A stretch of 64,000 nt of DNA from Halolactibacillus alkaliphilus. Its GTDB lineage: Bacteria; Bacillota; Bacilli; Bacillales; Amphibacillaceae. The stretch covers positions 1-64,000 of the forward strand of contig NZ_FOWN01000004.1 in assembly GCF_900115465.1 (NCBI RefSeq). Reading direction: 5' to 3'. The position numbers and the translations under genes were made by a program. Positions within the stretch are counted from its first letter, which is position 1, and each line of letters begins with the position of its first letter. The notes under the pieces are model-generated. The model ran no database searches. It was not told where the DNA came from and saw only the letters and a list, made by a program, of their open reading frames with translations. Of this stretch, positions 24,775 through 34,176 are shown one piece after another.

Positions 24775-25866
24775 ATGGTGGAAAAAAAACGTATAAATAG
24801 TGTGCTCGTATTATTATTAATAGCATTTGTCATATTATCAGCTTGTCAGAATGTAAATGATGAATCAACAGATAACACGGCAGATGACGATGTGACTGAG
24901 AAACAATTGGTCGTCTACTCAGCACGAAATGAGAATTTTGTGCAACCGTTATTGGATAAGTTTGAAGCAGATACCGGTATCGAAGTGATTGCTTTACATG
25001 GAGCAGAACCTTTACAATTGGTTGAGGAACAAAACAATGTTCAAGCAGATGTTTATATTTCAAATGATTTGGGTGCGCTTGGTTATTTGGCGATGAATGA
25101 CGTGTTAACTGGCACCGAATTAGAGGGAATTGAGTCTATACCTGCTGATTTTCGTGCGGAAGATAACAGCTATTTTGCTATTTCAGCCCGGGCCCGTGGC
25201 TTTATCTACAATAAAGACTTGATTGATGAGGCTGATATGCCTAAATCTGTTGAGGACTTGTTTGATTTAGATTTATCAACGATAGAAAATGGCTACGCGA
25301 TTACTCGTGGGGGTAATGGTGGAATGATCGGTCATGTGTCGGCCCTTAGATATGAGTGGGGAGATGAGCGCACGGCCGAATGGATTGAAACGATTCGCAA
25401 TCAAGCAGCAGGTATTTATAATGGCCATGGTGATATACGTCGTGCAGTTGGCGAAGGACAACACGCCTTTGGTCTTGTTAATAATTATTATTTCCATCAA
25501 CAATTATTAGAACCAACCGATAACAATGTCGGCTTCATTTATTTAGACCAAGAGCCGGATCAAATGGGTGCTGTTGCCAATGCAGCAGGTGCTGGATTGG
25601 TTGCCGGTGGACCAAATCAAACGGCAGGTATTAAGTTCTTAGAATGGTTATTAGAACCAGAAAATCAAGTGGAATTTGTTGGTGAATCGCTAGAACTATT
25701 GATTAATGCCGAGTATGGTGCAGAGTATCCAGAAGAAGTAGCACCCTATATTGTTTCATTTGATGAGCTCCATATCCAAGAGATGCCTATTCGTGAATTG
25801 GGGCAATACTTTGAAGATACGCGTTTACTCATTGAATCATCAGGGTTAGATTTAGAGTTGCGATAA
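24775..25866 (+). CDS. Fe(III)-type ABC transporter substrate-binding lipoprotein
   Basis: The 363-residue protein begins with a lipoprotein signal: K-K-R, a hydrophobic core, then L-S-A-C with the lipidated Cys near 24. The mature part starts with V-V-Y-S-A-R-N-E-N-F-V-Q-P-L-L-D-K-F-E-A-D-T-G, typical of FbpA/FutA-type periplasmic-binding-like proteins. Y-Y-F in the C-terminal lobe (V-N-N-Y-Y-F) supplies tyrosines of the sort that coordinate ferric iron. The protein is strongly acidic, as often in salt-adapted bacteria. GAGGGGGAG precedes the ATG and the Fur-like box lies upstream. Confidence 0.87.
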   Translation: MVEKKRINSVLVLLLIAFVILSACQNVNDESTDNTADDDVTEKQLVVYSARNENFVQPLLDKFEADTGIEVIALHGAEPLQLVEEQNNVQADVYISNDLGALGYLAMNDVLTGTELEGIESIPADFRAEDNSYFAISARARGFIYNKDLIDEADMPKSVEDLFDLDLSTIENGYAITRGGNGGMIGHVSALRYEWGDERTAEWIETIRNQAAGIYNGHGDIRRAVGEGQHAFGLVNNYYFHQQLLEPTDNNVGFIYLDQEPDQMGAVANAAGAGLVAGGPNQTAGIKFLEWLLEPENQVEFVGESLELLINAEYGAEYPEEVAPYIVSFDELHIQEMPIRELGQYFEDTRLLIESSGLDLELR

Positions 25867-25901
25867 AGGTATTGACATAATGCCGTGAGGGGCTGTTATT
25901 A

Positions 25902-27569
25902 ATGAAAAAACATACAGATCAATTTAATAAACAAAACCCACATCAGAAGGTTGAAGTGCCACGTGCTTCAACCCTTTTGGATTTTTTTAGGAAGATAAAT
26001 TTTATAGTTTTTGAAGAAAAACCACCAGGTGGGATCTTATTCTCGATTGGTGCATTAACGTCGCTCCTTATGGTGATTCCGATTCTTTATGTCCTTATCC
26101 AAGCGGCTCGTGCAGATCAGAGCAAATGGGCGCGCTTATTGGATGGGCGAATTCCTGAATTGTTGTGGAATACCATGTCTTTAACCATCATGGTAACGTT
26201 AAGTGCCGTCTTACTAGGTGTATCATTAGCGTGGTTTGTTCATCGAACGGATTTACCAGGCAGACGGTTTCTAAAAGTATTATTAAGTTTACCATTGGTC
26301 GTTCCGCCTTATGTAGGAGCTGTCACCTATATCATATTTCTTGGCCCAAGCGGACGGCTAAAGAACATATGGGATGCGGTTGGCTTTTTACCGGCCTTTC
26401 CATTTAATCCATATTCTTTTTGGGGCGTTGTTTTTGTACTAACGATGTTCACTTATCCTTATGTGTATTTGATAACGGGTTCGACGTTAAATCGAATGAA
26501 TCGAAATTATGAAGAAGTTGCAAGGTCTCAGGGACTATCAACATGGGGCGTGTTTTTTCGTGTCAACTTGCCTTTTTTACGACCAGCTATTGGGGCTAGT
26601 GCCATTCTTGTTGCTCTTTATGCCTTGTCTGATTTTGGAGCGGTTGCTATGTTACGCTACGTCACTTTTACAGCAGCGATTTATTTTCAACGGGCAGGAT
26701 TTGATACCGAATCCGCATCAATTTTAAGTCTAGTTCTCGTTATATTAACACTCCTGATTTTATACCTTGAATCGATGAGCCGAAGACGGACTCGATTTAG
26801 TCAAACGCCTAGCGGTTTTAAACAACCGCAACGACTAGCTTTAGGGAAATGGAGGTTACTTGTCACAACATATGCCTATAGCATATTTATTCTATCGGTC
26901 GTAGTCCCAGTATCAGTATTAGTTTATTGGACGATCATTGGCTTGGGGCGTGGAGCAATAGATACACGGTTTATCGGGTTTGCTTGGAACAGCTTACAGC
27001 TTTCAACATGGGTCGCTCTGTTTTCTATGATGTTGGCTTTACCTTTGGTCTATTTAAAAGGACGCTACCCTTCACGTGTCACGCGTTTAATTAATCGACT
27101 TGCTTACGGGGGATATGCTTTACCAGGTGTCATTGTTGCTTTGGGCTTTGTCTTTGTCTTTAATAATCACATACCATTGTTATATAATACGGTATTTATG
27201 TTAAGCCTCGCATTTATCGTGCGCTTCTTGCCTCAGGCAATGCAGGCAGCAGATGCTTCTTTAGCGCTTGTCTCACCTAAGATTGATGAAGCGGCGCGCA
27301 GTTTAGGGCATCCGCCTTGGAAAGTCATGTATAAAGTGACCTTGCCGGCAATCTTACCCGGTCTTTTATCTGGTGGGGCGCTCGTGTTTGTGAGTGCAAT
27401 CAAAGAGTTACCCGCAACACTTATGTTACGGCCACCGGGTTTTGACACGTTAGCTGTCAGGGTGTATTTTGAAGCTTCAGAAGCTATCTATCATCAAGCC
27501 GCACCAGCCGCTTTAATTATTATTGGGGTTTCTATTTTTCCGTTACGTTTTTTGATCAATAAGTATTAG
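25902..27569 (+). CDS. Fe(III)-type ABC transporter permease, two fused domains
   Basis: The 555-residue protein has about 12 membrane helices arranged as two BPD_transp_1 halves. EAA-type loops occur at E-E-V-A-R-S-Q-G-L-S (about 205) and I-D-E-A-A-R-S-L-G-H (about 463), where the ATPase docks. This FbpB/SfuB-like fusion matches the single-permease architecture of ferric iron importers. The gene lies 35 bases after the binding-protein gene. The short N-terminal tail (about 1-40) is cytoplasmic and Asn/Gln-rich. Confidence 0.87.
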   Translation: MKKHTDQFNKQNPHQKVEVPRASTLLDFFRKINFIVFEEKPPGGILFSIGALTSLLMVIPILYVLIQAARADQSKWARLLDGRIPELLWNTMSLTIMVTLSAVLLGVSLAWFVHRTDLPGRRFLKVLLSLPLVVPPYVGAVTYIIFLGPSGRLKNIWDAVGFLPAFPFNPYSFWGVVFVLTMFTYPYVYLITGSTLNRMNRNYEEVARSQGLSTWGVFFRVNLPFLRPAIGASAILVALYALSDFGAVAMLRYVTFTAAIYFQRAGFDTESASILSLVLVILTLLILYLESMSRRRTRFSQTPSGFKQPQRLALGKWRLLVTTYAYSIFILSVVVPVSVLVYWTIIGLGRGAIDTRFIGFAWNSLQLSTWVALFSMMLALPLVYLKGRYPSRVTRLINRLAYGGYALPGVIVALGFVFVFNNHIPLLYNTVFMLSLAFIVRFLPQAMQAADASLALVSPKIDEAARSLGHPPWKVMYKVTLPAILPGLLSGGALVFVSAIKELPATLMLRPPGFDTLAVRVYFEASEAIYHQAAPAALIIIGVSIFPLRFLINKY

Positions 27570-27748
27570 CTAGATCACTTCATTCAGATAAGCTATGGTA
27601 TGCGACCCATAGCTGCTGTCTAGTGAGCTATAAAAACAGCATAAAGAATAAATATACACACTTATGTGATTTTATTCAAAAAAAGCTTGTGTTAATGTCT
27701 ATGTTGTGATATCCTGTTTCTCGTTTGATATTATAGGAGGGCACTGAC

Positions 27749-29101
27749 ATGAAACATATTAAATTTATCTTTTTATCACTGGCTGGATTCATCTTTTTTT
27801 TAATGCCTATTGAACTAAATAATGAAAGTAAAATAATGATTTCGCATATTGTTGATGTGGTAAATAATCATCTATTTGATCCGTTTATTTTGATGACAAC
27901 AATTATGGCTTGGTTTGTGTTGATTATGACATTACTGTTTACGGTAATATCAACGAAAAACCAATGGTTAAACGACTTATTTAAAGCCTCACCGCTCAAC
28001 GTATTTCTTAGAGTTTCAGGATCATTTTTGTATTTAATGTTAATGAACGAGTGGTTTAGTCATACATCTATCGGATCAGTCATACTCGACCCTTACACAG
28101 GTGGTGTCATGGCAGGTGAAGGTGGATTATTAACGACGTTATATATTACATTTCTCGTCGGTATTTTAGCTTTACCACTCCTTACTCACTTTGGCGTCGT
28201 TGAATTTTTAGGAACATTACTTGGCCCCGTCGTTGTAAAGGTATTTAAAGTACCTGGTTATTCAACAATTGATGCCATTGCTTCTTTTGTCGGTGATGGG
28301 ACGATTGGGATTGTAGTAACGGATCAACAATACCAACGCGGTTATTACAATCGAAGAGAGGCTTATATTATTGCTACAAGCTTTTCTATTGTTGGGATTG
28401 CGTTTGCGGCGGCAGTGGCAGAAGAGCTGAGTTTCGGGCATATTTTCCCGGTTTTTTATGGTGCGATCGTTCTCATAACGATTATACTTGCCTTTATTAC
28501 ATCACGTTTACCACTTAAGAAGTTTACACCAACTTATTATGCGGGGACGACGCCAAAGACGGTTGATGTGCCAACTGACCAATCATTAATCTCATACAGT
28601 TATCAATTAGCGATTGAACAGGCATCACGCGTTAAAATTGTCGACGTTATTAAAGAAGCGGTGACAAATGTATTAAATATATACATTGGTTTTTTACCCA
28701 TTATTATGACTGTTGGTACATTATCCCTTATTGTCGCAGAATATACAGCTTTCTTTTCAGTGATTAGTGCCCCGTTTATTTATTTATATGAGTGGTTCGG
28801 TTATGGGGCTGAAACAGCACAGCTTATGGCTCCTGCGACACTTGCTGGGTTTGCAGATATGTATTTACCTGCCTTATTTATTACGAATGCAACGTCTGAA
28901 GCCAGTCGCTTCTTTATTGGCGTATTAGCTTTTACCCAACTGGTCTTTTTATCAGAAACAGGAATGATTTTAGTTAAAACGAAAATTGGCCTTAACTTCT
29001 TTGATATTATTAAAGTATTTTTATTCCGAACCTTGTTGTCCATTCCATTACTATATCTCTTAACAGAAGTACTCGTTTACTTCAATGTTATATCATTTTA
29101 A
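27749..29101 (+). CDS. YjiH-type membrane protein with nucleoside-recognition (Gate) domains
   Basis: The 450-residue protein has about ten membrane helices. G-D-G-T-I-G-I-V near 190 and the late stretch with M-A-P-A-T-L-A-G-F-A-D-M-Y-L-P-A are typical of YjiH/Gate-domain proteins. The family is thought to be transport-related; no substrate is established. The ATG follows TATAGGAGGG. The gene is transcribed alone, with a weak hairpin ending in TTTTTTT after the stop. Confidence 0.8.
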   Translation: MKHIKFIFLSLAGFIFFLMPIELNNESKIMISHIVDVVNNHLFDPFILMTTIMAWFVLIMTLLFTVISTKNQWLNDLFKASPLNVFLRVSGSFLYLMLMNEWFSHTSIGSVILDPYTGGVMAGEGGLLTTLYITFLVGILALPLLTHFGVVEFLGTLLGPVVVKVFKVPGYSTIDAIASFVGDGTIGIVVTDQQYQRGYYNRREAYIIATSFSIVGIAFAAAVAEELSFGHIFPVFYGAIVLITIILAFITSRLPLKKFTPTYYAGTTPKTVDVPTDQSLISYSYQLAIEQASRVKIVDVIKEAVTNVLNIYIGFLPIIMTVGTLSLIVAEYTAFFSVISAPFIYLYEWFGYGAETAQLMAPATLAGFADMYLPALFITNATSEASRFFIGVLAFTQLVFLSETGMILVKTKIGLNFFDIIKVFLFRTLLSIPLLYLLTEVLVYFNVISF

Positions 29102-29112
29102 CTCATATGTTA

Positions 29113-29151
29113 ACCGTGCCTATACAATGTTGTAAGGGTGCGGTTTTTTTA
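29113..29151 (+). terminator. Terminator after the YjiH-type gene
   Basis: AACCG...CC and GG...CGGTT pair imperfectly and run into seven T. Confidence 0.55.
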
Positions 29152-29304
29152 AATTATGGGCGTCTATATTAATTAAGTTCATAGTTAGACTCTATAGGTT
29201 TAAACTATAACTAGCTATAGACTGTTCCTGCGTACATTATTCTTAATATTCATGCTATAGTAGACATTCATTCAGTATTTTCAGAATATTATGGAGGTTA
29301 TCTT

Positions 29305-30573
29305 ATGCGCATGAAAACAAAAGTACTACACGAAGGTTATAAACCAGGCAATGGTGAGCCAAGGGTGCTACCTATTTACCAAAGTACAACATATACCTAT
29401 GATTCAACAGAGGCTATTGGTGAGTTATTTGATTTAACCAAAGCAGGACATATGTATTCACGTATTTCTAATCCAACAGTACAAGCTGTTGAAGAAAAGA
29501 TTGCTGCACTGGAGGGGGGCGTTGGTGCTCTTTGCACATCATCAGGTCAAGCAGCAACGATGATCAGTTTGATGACACTTTTAAAAGCAGGCGATCACTT
29601 TATCAGTGCGTCTACCATTTATGGTGGGACAGTTAATTTATTTGCGGTTACACTTAAGCGTTTTGGCATCGACTGTACATTTGTTGATCCAACAAAACCG
29701 CTTGAAACGTTAAGTCAATATATAAAACCAAATACAAAAGCTGTATTTGGTGAGACAATCGCTAACCCTGCGATGACGATTCTAGATATTGAAAAGTTCG
29801 CCACATTTGCCCACCAACACCACATTCCCTTAATCATTGATAATACATTTGCGACCCCAATCCTTTGTCGACCTATAGGATTTGGTGCGGATATTGTTAT
29901 TCATTCAACAACCAAGTATATGGACGGTCATGCTGTCCAAGTAGGTGGTGTCATTGTAGATAGCGGAACATTTGATTGGACAAATGGTAATTTCCCTGAA
30001 TTTACAGAGCCAGATAACTCCTATCACGGTGTCATATACACTAAAGACTTTAAAGAAGCCGCATATATTACAAAAGCTCGTGTTCAGCTGATGCGGGATA
30101 TAGGTGCTTATCCTGCAGCTCACACTGCTTTTTTATTAAATTTAGGGCTTGAAACTTTAGCAGTAAGAATGGAAAAGCACTGTGAAAACGCGTTGAAGGT
30201 TGCTGAATTTTTATATGCTTCAACTGAGGTACAGACTGTGTTTTATCCTGGTCTTAAAACAGACCCGAATCATAAATGGATGAAAAAATACACCCCAGCT
30301 GGTGCAAGTGGTGTGATTTCTTTTGACATTAGTGGTGGTAAAGACCGAGCGATAAAATTCATGGACGGATTAGAACTTGCAAGCAACGTTGTCCATGTGG
30401 CAGATATTAGAACGTGTGTGCTTCACCCAGCATCAGAAACACACCGCCAATTAAATGATGAACAATTAAAAGAGGCGGGGATTACACCTGGATTAATCCG
30501 CTTATCTGTTGGGTTAGAGGATGTTGAGGATATAATAGACGACTTAAAGCAAGCGTTTGAAAAATCAAAATAA
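29305..30573 (+). CDS. metY: O-acetylhomoserine sulfhydrylase / cystathionine-synthase-type PLP enzyme (MetY-like)
   Basis: The 422-residue protein is a Cys/Met metabolism PLP enzyme: P-I-Y-Q-S-T-T-Y near the N-terminus, Y-S-R-I-S-N-P-T, S-S-G-Q-A-A-T, D-N-T-F-A-T-P and H-S-T-T-K-Y with the PLP lysine. The C-terminal R-L-S-V-G-L-E-D is the substrate carboxylate clamp. The length and the G-A-Y-P-A-A-H-T-A-F region match MetY, which makes homocysteine from O-acetylhomoserine and sulfide in the cytoplasm. TATGGAGG precedes the ATG. I found no clear S-box or T-box in the 200 bases upstream. Confidence 0.88.
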   Translation: MRMKTKVLHEGYKPGNGEPRVLPIYQSTTYTYDSTEAIGELFDLTKAGHMYSRISNPTVQAVEEKIAALEGGVGALCTSSGQAATMISLMTLLKAGDHFISASTIYGGTVNLFAVTLKRFGIDCTFVDPTKPLETLSQYIKPNTKAVFGETIANPAMTILDIEKFATFAHQHHIPLIIDNTFATPILCRPIGFGADIVIHSTTKYMDGHAVQVGGVIVDSGTFDWTNGNFPEFTEPDNSYHGVIYTKDFKEAAYITKARVQLMRDIGAYPAAHTAFLLNLGLETLAVRMEKHCENALKVAEFLYASTEVQTVFYPGLKTDPNHKWMKKYTPAGASGVISFDISGGKDRAIKFMDGLELASNVVHVADIRTCVLHPASETHRQLNDEQLKEAGITPGLIRLSVGLEDVEDIIDDLKQAFEKSK

Positions 30574-30670
30574 GCCTCGGACTAACTGATGTTATTCTAA
30601 AACAACCTATCCACGTCTTGTAAGGAATATTTTCGAAACAACAATGTTTCGATTAATTGAAGAGAAATAA

Positions 30671-30715
30671 ACACCGAGCGTCTGCTAAATACTAAATCGC
30701 AGACGCTCGGTGTTT
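30671..30715. terminator. Strong bidirectional terminator
   Basis: ACACCGAGCGTCTGC and GCAGACGCTCGGTGT form a perfect 15-pair stem with A- and T-rich flanks, between metY and the convergent small gene at 30740. Confidence 0.9.
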
Positions 30716-30739
30716 GTTAACAATAAGAGATAAAAACCA

Positions 30740-30955
30740 CTACATATTATACGGCATGTTCGTTGTTTTCTTCAGCTTTAATTTAGCTTTAACACCTTCA
30801 ATAATCGGGTCAATATGCTCATTAGGTAAGTGAACATCAGCCGTTTCCTCTAAAGCCGTAACAGGATCATCAAAGAAGCGTTCCTTAAACGCTTCATCCG
30901 TAAGGATTTTAGTGACAGTTCGATTGATAATACCATTGATATCCATATCAATCAC
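30740..30955 (-). CDS. Small protein resembling an NHLP (nitrile-hydratase-like) leader peptide
   Basis: The 71-residue protein, read on the minus strand with AGAGGTGAT upstream, contains I-L-T-D-E-A-F-K-E-R-F-F-D-D-P-V-T-A-L-E-E, the signature stretch of nitrile hydratase alpha-like leader peptides found on some RiPP precursors. The C-terminal part is a basic K-A-K-L-K-L-K-K-T-T tail without Cys, Ser-rich core or GG motif. No maturation enzyme lies nearby, so a RiPP role is doubtful; it may be a free-standing member of that fold. Function unknown. Confidence 0.6.
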   Translation of the reverse strand: MIDMDINGIINRTVTKILTDEAFKERFFDDPVTALEETADVHLPNEHIDPIIEGVKAKLKLKKTTNMPYNM

Positions 30956-31007
30956 CTCTTCTTTTTAGTCTACCTAACTACTTATCTTATACCACTGTAG
31001 TGACCAT

Positions 31008-32006
31008 TTAAAACGTAATAAGACCCATAGCCATTTCAACCAAAAAGGCTACAATAACGACAAGGGCAGATATTATAAAACCTAGAATAAACGGTTTTGT
31101 TCCAGATTGTTTGACATCTCTCAAAGAAGTTCTTAAGCCAATAGCACTCAGTGCCATGACCATTAAAAATTGACTAAATGACTGAAGTACAGATTGTATT
31201 TGAATCGGAATAAAGCCAATGGTGTTAAGCAAGGCCATAAGAATAAAGCCTAATATAAACCAGGGGAAAATCGCTGTCAAATTGAATTTCATACGCTGTG
31301 ACGTTGGTTCTATTCGATGTTGCACCCAAGAAAAGACGAGTATTGTTGGAATAATAGCCAAGGTTCGAGTTAATTTCACTGTTGTAGCAAAATTGCCTGC
31401 TTGTTCTGAAAACGCATAGCCAGCCGCAACTACACTTGACGTATCGTTTACCGCTGTACCCGTCCAAAGACCATAAGCAATGTCTGATAAACCTAACCAT
31501 TGTCCCATGATGGGAAACAAAAGGATCATCAACATATCAAAAATAAATGTTGTAGAGAGCGCATAACTAACATCAGCATCTTTTGCTTTAATAACAGGTG
31601 ATAGCGCCGCAATCGCCGAGCCACCGCAAATGCCGGTACCTGCAGAGATTAATGAGCTTAATCGCCAATCAATACCAAACATTTTTCCAATGATATAACC
31701 GCCAAGGAAACATGTTAGCAATGTAAAAATCATGACATTCAGTGACAATTTACCGACGTTAAAGATTACTGAGATACTTAGCGTACTACCCATTAAGATG
31801 ATTGCAAATTTCAATAGTTTTTTTGATGTAAAGGCAAGTCCGGGGATATACCGATCGTTTCTCATCATATAAGGGTGGAGTAATATACCTATAAATAAAG
31901 CCAAAATCGCTCGACCAATCAAATGCATGGGAAGTAGTGTTTCCACGAGTGACGCTAACACGGCGATCGTAAAAGCAAGTAAAAGACCAGGAAGTATTTT
32001 TTTCAT
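31008..32006 (-). CDS. YeiH family (UPF0324) putative sulfate exporter
   Basis: The 332-residue membrane protein has about ten helices with the family motifs A-L-F-I-G-I-L-L-H-P, S-A-G-T-G-I-C-G-G-S-A-I-A-A and W-T-G-T-A-V-N-D-T-S-S-V-V-A-A-G. The family has been proposed to export sulfate or a related anion. It is divergent from a LysR-type regulator gene, the usual YeiH/YeiE-type arrangement, which implies local control by that regulator. The ATG has AAGAAGG upstream. Confidence 0.88.
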   Translation of the reverse strand: MKKILPGLLLAFTIAVLASLVETLLPMHLIGRAILALFIGILLHPYMMRNDRYIPGLAFTSKKLLKFAIILMGSTLSISVIFNVGKLSLNVMIFTLLTCFLGGYIIGKMFGIDWRLSSLISAGTGICGGSAIAALSPVIKAKDADVSYALSTTFIFDMLMILLFPIMGQWLGLSDIAYGLWTGTAVNDTSSVVAAGYAFSEQAGNFATTVKLTRTLAIIPTILVFSWVQHRIEPTSQRMKFNLTAIFPWFILGFILMALLNTIGFIPIQIQSVLQSFSQFLMVMALSAIGLRTSLRDVKQSGTKPFILGFIISALVVIVAFLVEMAMGLITF

Positions 32007-32175
32007 AATAATTCATTAACCTTCTTTCTTAAACGTTGTCATTAGTATCATAACCGAAATAGAAGATAAAATAAAATGATGATTTGTTATTTATAATAAA
32101 CTTATGTTATACTACATCCGACAAATATGTCACTTTTTTTAAAAATGAAGATATTTGAAAAAAGGAGCGATTTTA

Positions 32176-33054
32176 ATGCTGGATCAAAAACTCTTAACAT
32201 TTATAAAGGTTGTCGAGTGTAAGAACTACACCAAAGCAGCCGAAGCATTGAACTTAACGCAACCAGCCGTAAGTCAGCACATGAAAAAGTTAGAAGCATA
32301 CTACGGAACCCGTCTTATAGAAATGAAGGGTAAAGCGATCAATTTAACAGACCAAGGAAAGATGGTTTATAATTACGTTCAAGTTCAAAGGTCTAATGAA
32401 CATCATTTAAAAAATAAGCTAAATCAGATTGCTGCACCGATGCGTATTGGTGCTACGTTATCTATCGCAGATTATTATTTACCTAAATATTTAAATGATT
32501 ATCTTCAAAAAGGGCATGACAATATCGCTGTCTCAGTAAATAACACAAAACGCATTATTCAACTGTTATTAGATGATGAGCTCGATTGTGCATTTATTGA
32601 GGGCATCTTTGATAAGGATATGTTCAGCCATCATGCATTTACACAAACGGATTTTAAAGCCGTTGTCTCACCTGGACACCCACTCTTGCAAAAAGAAGCG
32701 AGCGTAACTGATCTCTATCAGTATCCTTTACTCATAAGAGAAAAAGGATCTGGCACGCGCAAAATATTTGAACAATATTTAACTCAACAAAATGATTCAC
32801 TTTTATCATTTAAAGAAATCCATGAAATTGGTAGCTTTATGTTGCTTAAGTCTATTTTAAGAAATTCGCAAGCTGTATCGTTTATGTATGAAAAAGTTGT
32901 TGAAGATGAAGTGATAAGTAGCAACTTAGCTTATTTATCATTAAAAGACGTGCGTCTCACACGACCGTTATTTTTCATCTATCCGAAACATTCACTAAAA
33001 TCAACGTGGATTCAAGACTTTTATGCGCAGTTTATTCCAGAATCAGCAAAATAG
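32176..33054 (+). CDS. LysR-family transcriptional regulator (CysL/YeiE-like)
   Basis: I choose the ATG at 32176 with AAAGGAGCG upstream (292 residues). The N-terminal winged helix has F-I-K-V-V-E-C-K-N-Y-T-K-A-A-E-A-L-N-L-T-Q-P-A-V-S-Q-H-M-K-K-L-E, the LysR DNA-binding pattern. The effector domain (about 88-290) has M-R-I-G-A-T-L-S-I and a R-E-K-G-S-G-T-R turn that usually binds small anions. It is divergently transcribed from the YeiH gene with a 169-base shared control region and probably regulates it. Confidence 0.88.
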   Translation: MLDQKLLTFIKVVECKNYTKAAEALNLTQPAVSQHMKKLEAYYGTRLIEMKGKAINLTDQGKMVYNYVQVQRSNEHHLKNKLNQIAAPMRIGATLSIADYYLPKYLNDYLQKGHDNIAVSVNNTKRIIQLLLDDELDCAFIEGIFDKDMFSHHAFTQTDFKAVVSPGHPLLQKEASVTDLYQYPLLIREKGSGTRKIFEQYLTQQNDSLLSFKEIHEIGSFMLLKSILRNSQAVSFMYEKVVEDEVISSNLAYLSLKDVRLTRPLFFIYPKHSLKSTWIQDFYAQFIPESAK

Positions 33055-33121
33055 TTTTTCTGCTTAATATAACTGATGCACTTATCTAAGTTGAAAAAGT
33101 AATAAAGATAGGGGAGATAGC

Positions 33122-33682
33122 ATGACTGAAAAAGAAAAAATGTTAGCCGGAGAAATGTATGACCCGAGCGATTCACAATTAAAAGAAGATCGTTTAAACG
33201 CCAGAAAAAGCGTTCGTCTATATAACCAAACGACCGAACAAGAGGCGACTCAGCGAGAAAAAATATTAAAAAAAATGTTAGGTTCAACTGGGGAAAATCT
33301 ACACATGGAACCACCTATCCAATTTGATTATGGTTATAATACTCATGTTGGCGAGAATTTTTACGCTAACTTTAACAGTGTTATACTCGATGTGTGTGAT
33401 GTAACGATTGGGGACAATTGTATGTTAGCACCAAATGTACAGATTTACACTGCCACACATCCAATCGAGTATGCTGCAAGAAATTCTGGTAAAGAATACG
33501 CAAAGCCTATCACCATTGGTCATAATGTATGGATTGGTGGAGGTGCTATCATTAATCCTGGTGTCACACTTGGTAACGGTGTTGTCGTTGCATCAGGTGC
33601 GGTTGTGACGAAGAGTTTCCCTGATAACGTTGTGATTGGTGGGAATCCAGCGCGTATTATTAAAGATATTATTCAGACATGA
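33122..33682 (+). CDS. Maltose/galactoside O-acetyltransferase (left-handed beta-helix)
   Basis: The 186-residue protein starts with [13 protein letters not shown]-x-D, the Mac N-terminal cap. Hexapeptide repeats follow, with G-x-N-x-Y-A-N-F-N, the catalytic His in A-T-H-P-I and [20 protein letters not shown]. It is a trimeric sugar acetyltransferase using acetyl-CoA, full length for the family. The acceptor is not known. GGGGAG precedes the ATG. A terminator follows at 33736. Confidence 0.92.
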   Translation: MTEKEKMLAGEMYDPSDSQLKEDRLNARKSVRLYNQTTEQEATQREKILKKMLGSTGENLHMEPPIQFDYGYNTHVGENFYANFNSVILDVCDVTIGDNCMLAPNVQIYTATHPIEYAARNSGKEYAKPITIGHNVWIGGGAIINPGVTLGNGVVVASGAVVTKSFPDNVVIGGNPARIIKDIIQT

Positions 33683-33735
33683 TACGTTATGTATCAACGC
33701 TTATACGTTGACATGCCACATCATCATTAGTGACT

Positions 33736-33765
33736 AAGGCCTATATCATGAGGGCCTTTTTCTTA
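33736..33765 (+). terminator. Terminator after the acetyltransferase gene
   Basis: AAGGCC and GGCCTT arms around a short loop, followed by TTTTTC. Confidence 0.7.
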
Positions 33766-33892
33766 TGATTCATTTGATGTTTATATTTAAGATAAACAAA
33801 AAGATATTTGAAATCCTATTGGCACAGAGCCTGTGATTGTATATAATTGTACAGGTTAATAGCGCTGAGATGCTTATATTATTTTTGTCACA

Positions 33893-34150
33893 TTGAAAAA
33901 ATCATTCATTATTCTTACGGATTATTATTCAGATGATGGCCGGAATTTTGATGACATGTTGGAGGCCTTTTCGACGAAGAAGCATCTTACCATGTAATTA
34001 GATGACGTCGACCAACTAAAAGTACACGTAGGTTCTGATTATGCTCTATTGGCGTTACTTTTAAAAGACTTTCAAACTACTAAAAAAAAACATTACTTTC
34101 GGTTGTATAAGTTGATTACGACGATGTATATTTTAAATAAAAAAAGATAA
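33893..34150 (+). pseudogene. Possible decayed small gene with one internal stop
   Basis: From a TTG at 33893 one frame runs for 85 codons to a TAA at 34148, with one TAA at 33995. The residues on both sides look protein-like (D-D-G-R-N-F-D-D-M-L-E-A-F, then L-D-D-V-D-Q-L-K-V-H-V-G-S-D-Y-A-L-L-A-L-L-L-K-D-F). No family is recognised and no ribosome site is seen. This is the only coding-like signal in the gap 33683-34176. Confidence 0.3.
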
Positions 34151-34176
34151 ATTATGTATATAAGGGGAGTCACATT

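Noticed and set aside
29102-29304. S-box or T-box before metY
   Set aside because: The conserved cores of these leaders were not found; only A/T-rich partial repeats are present.
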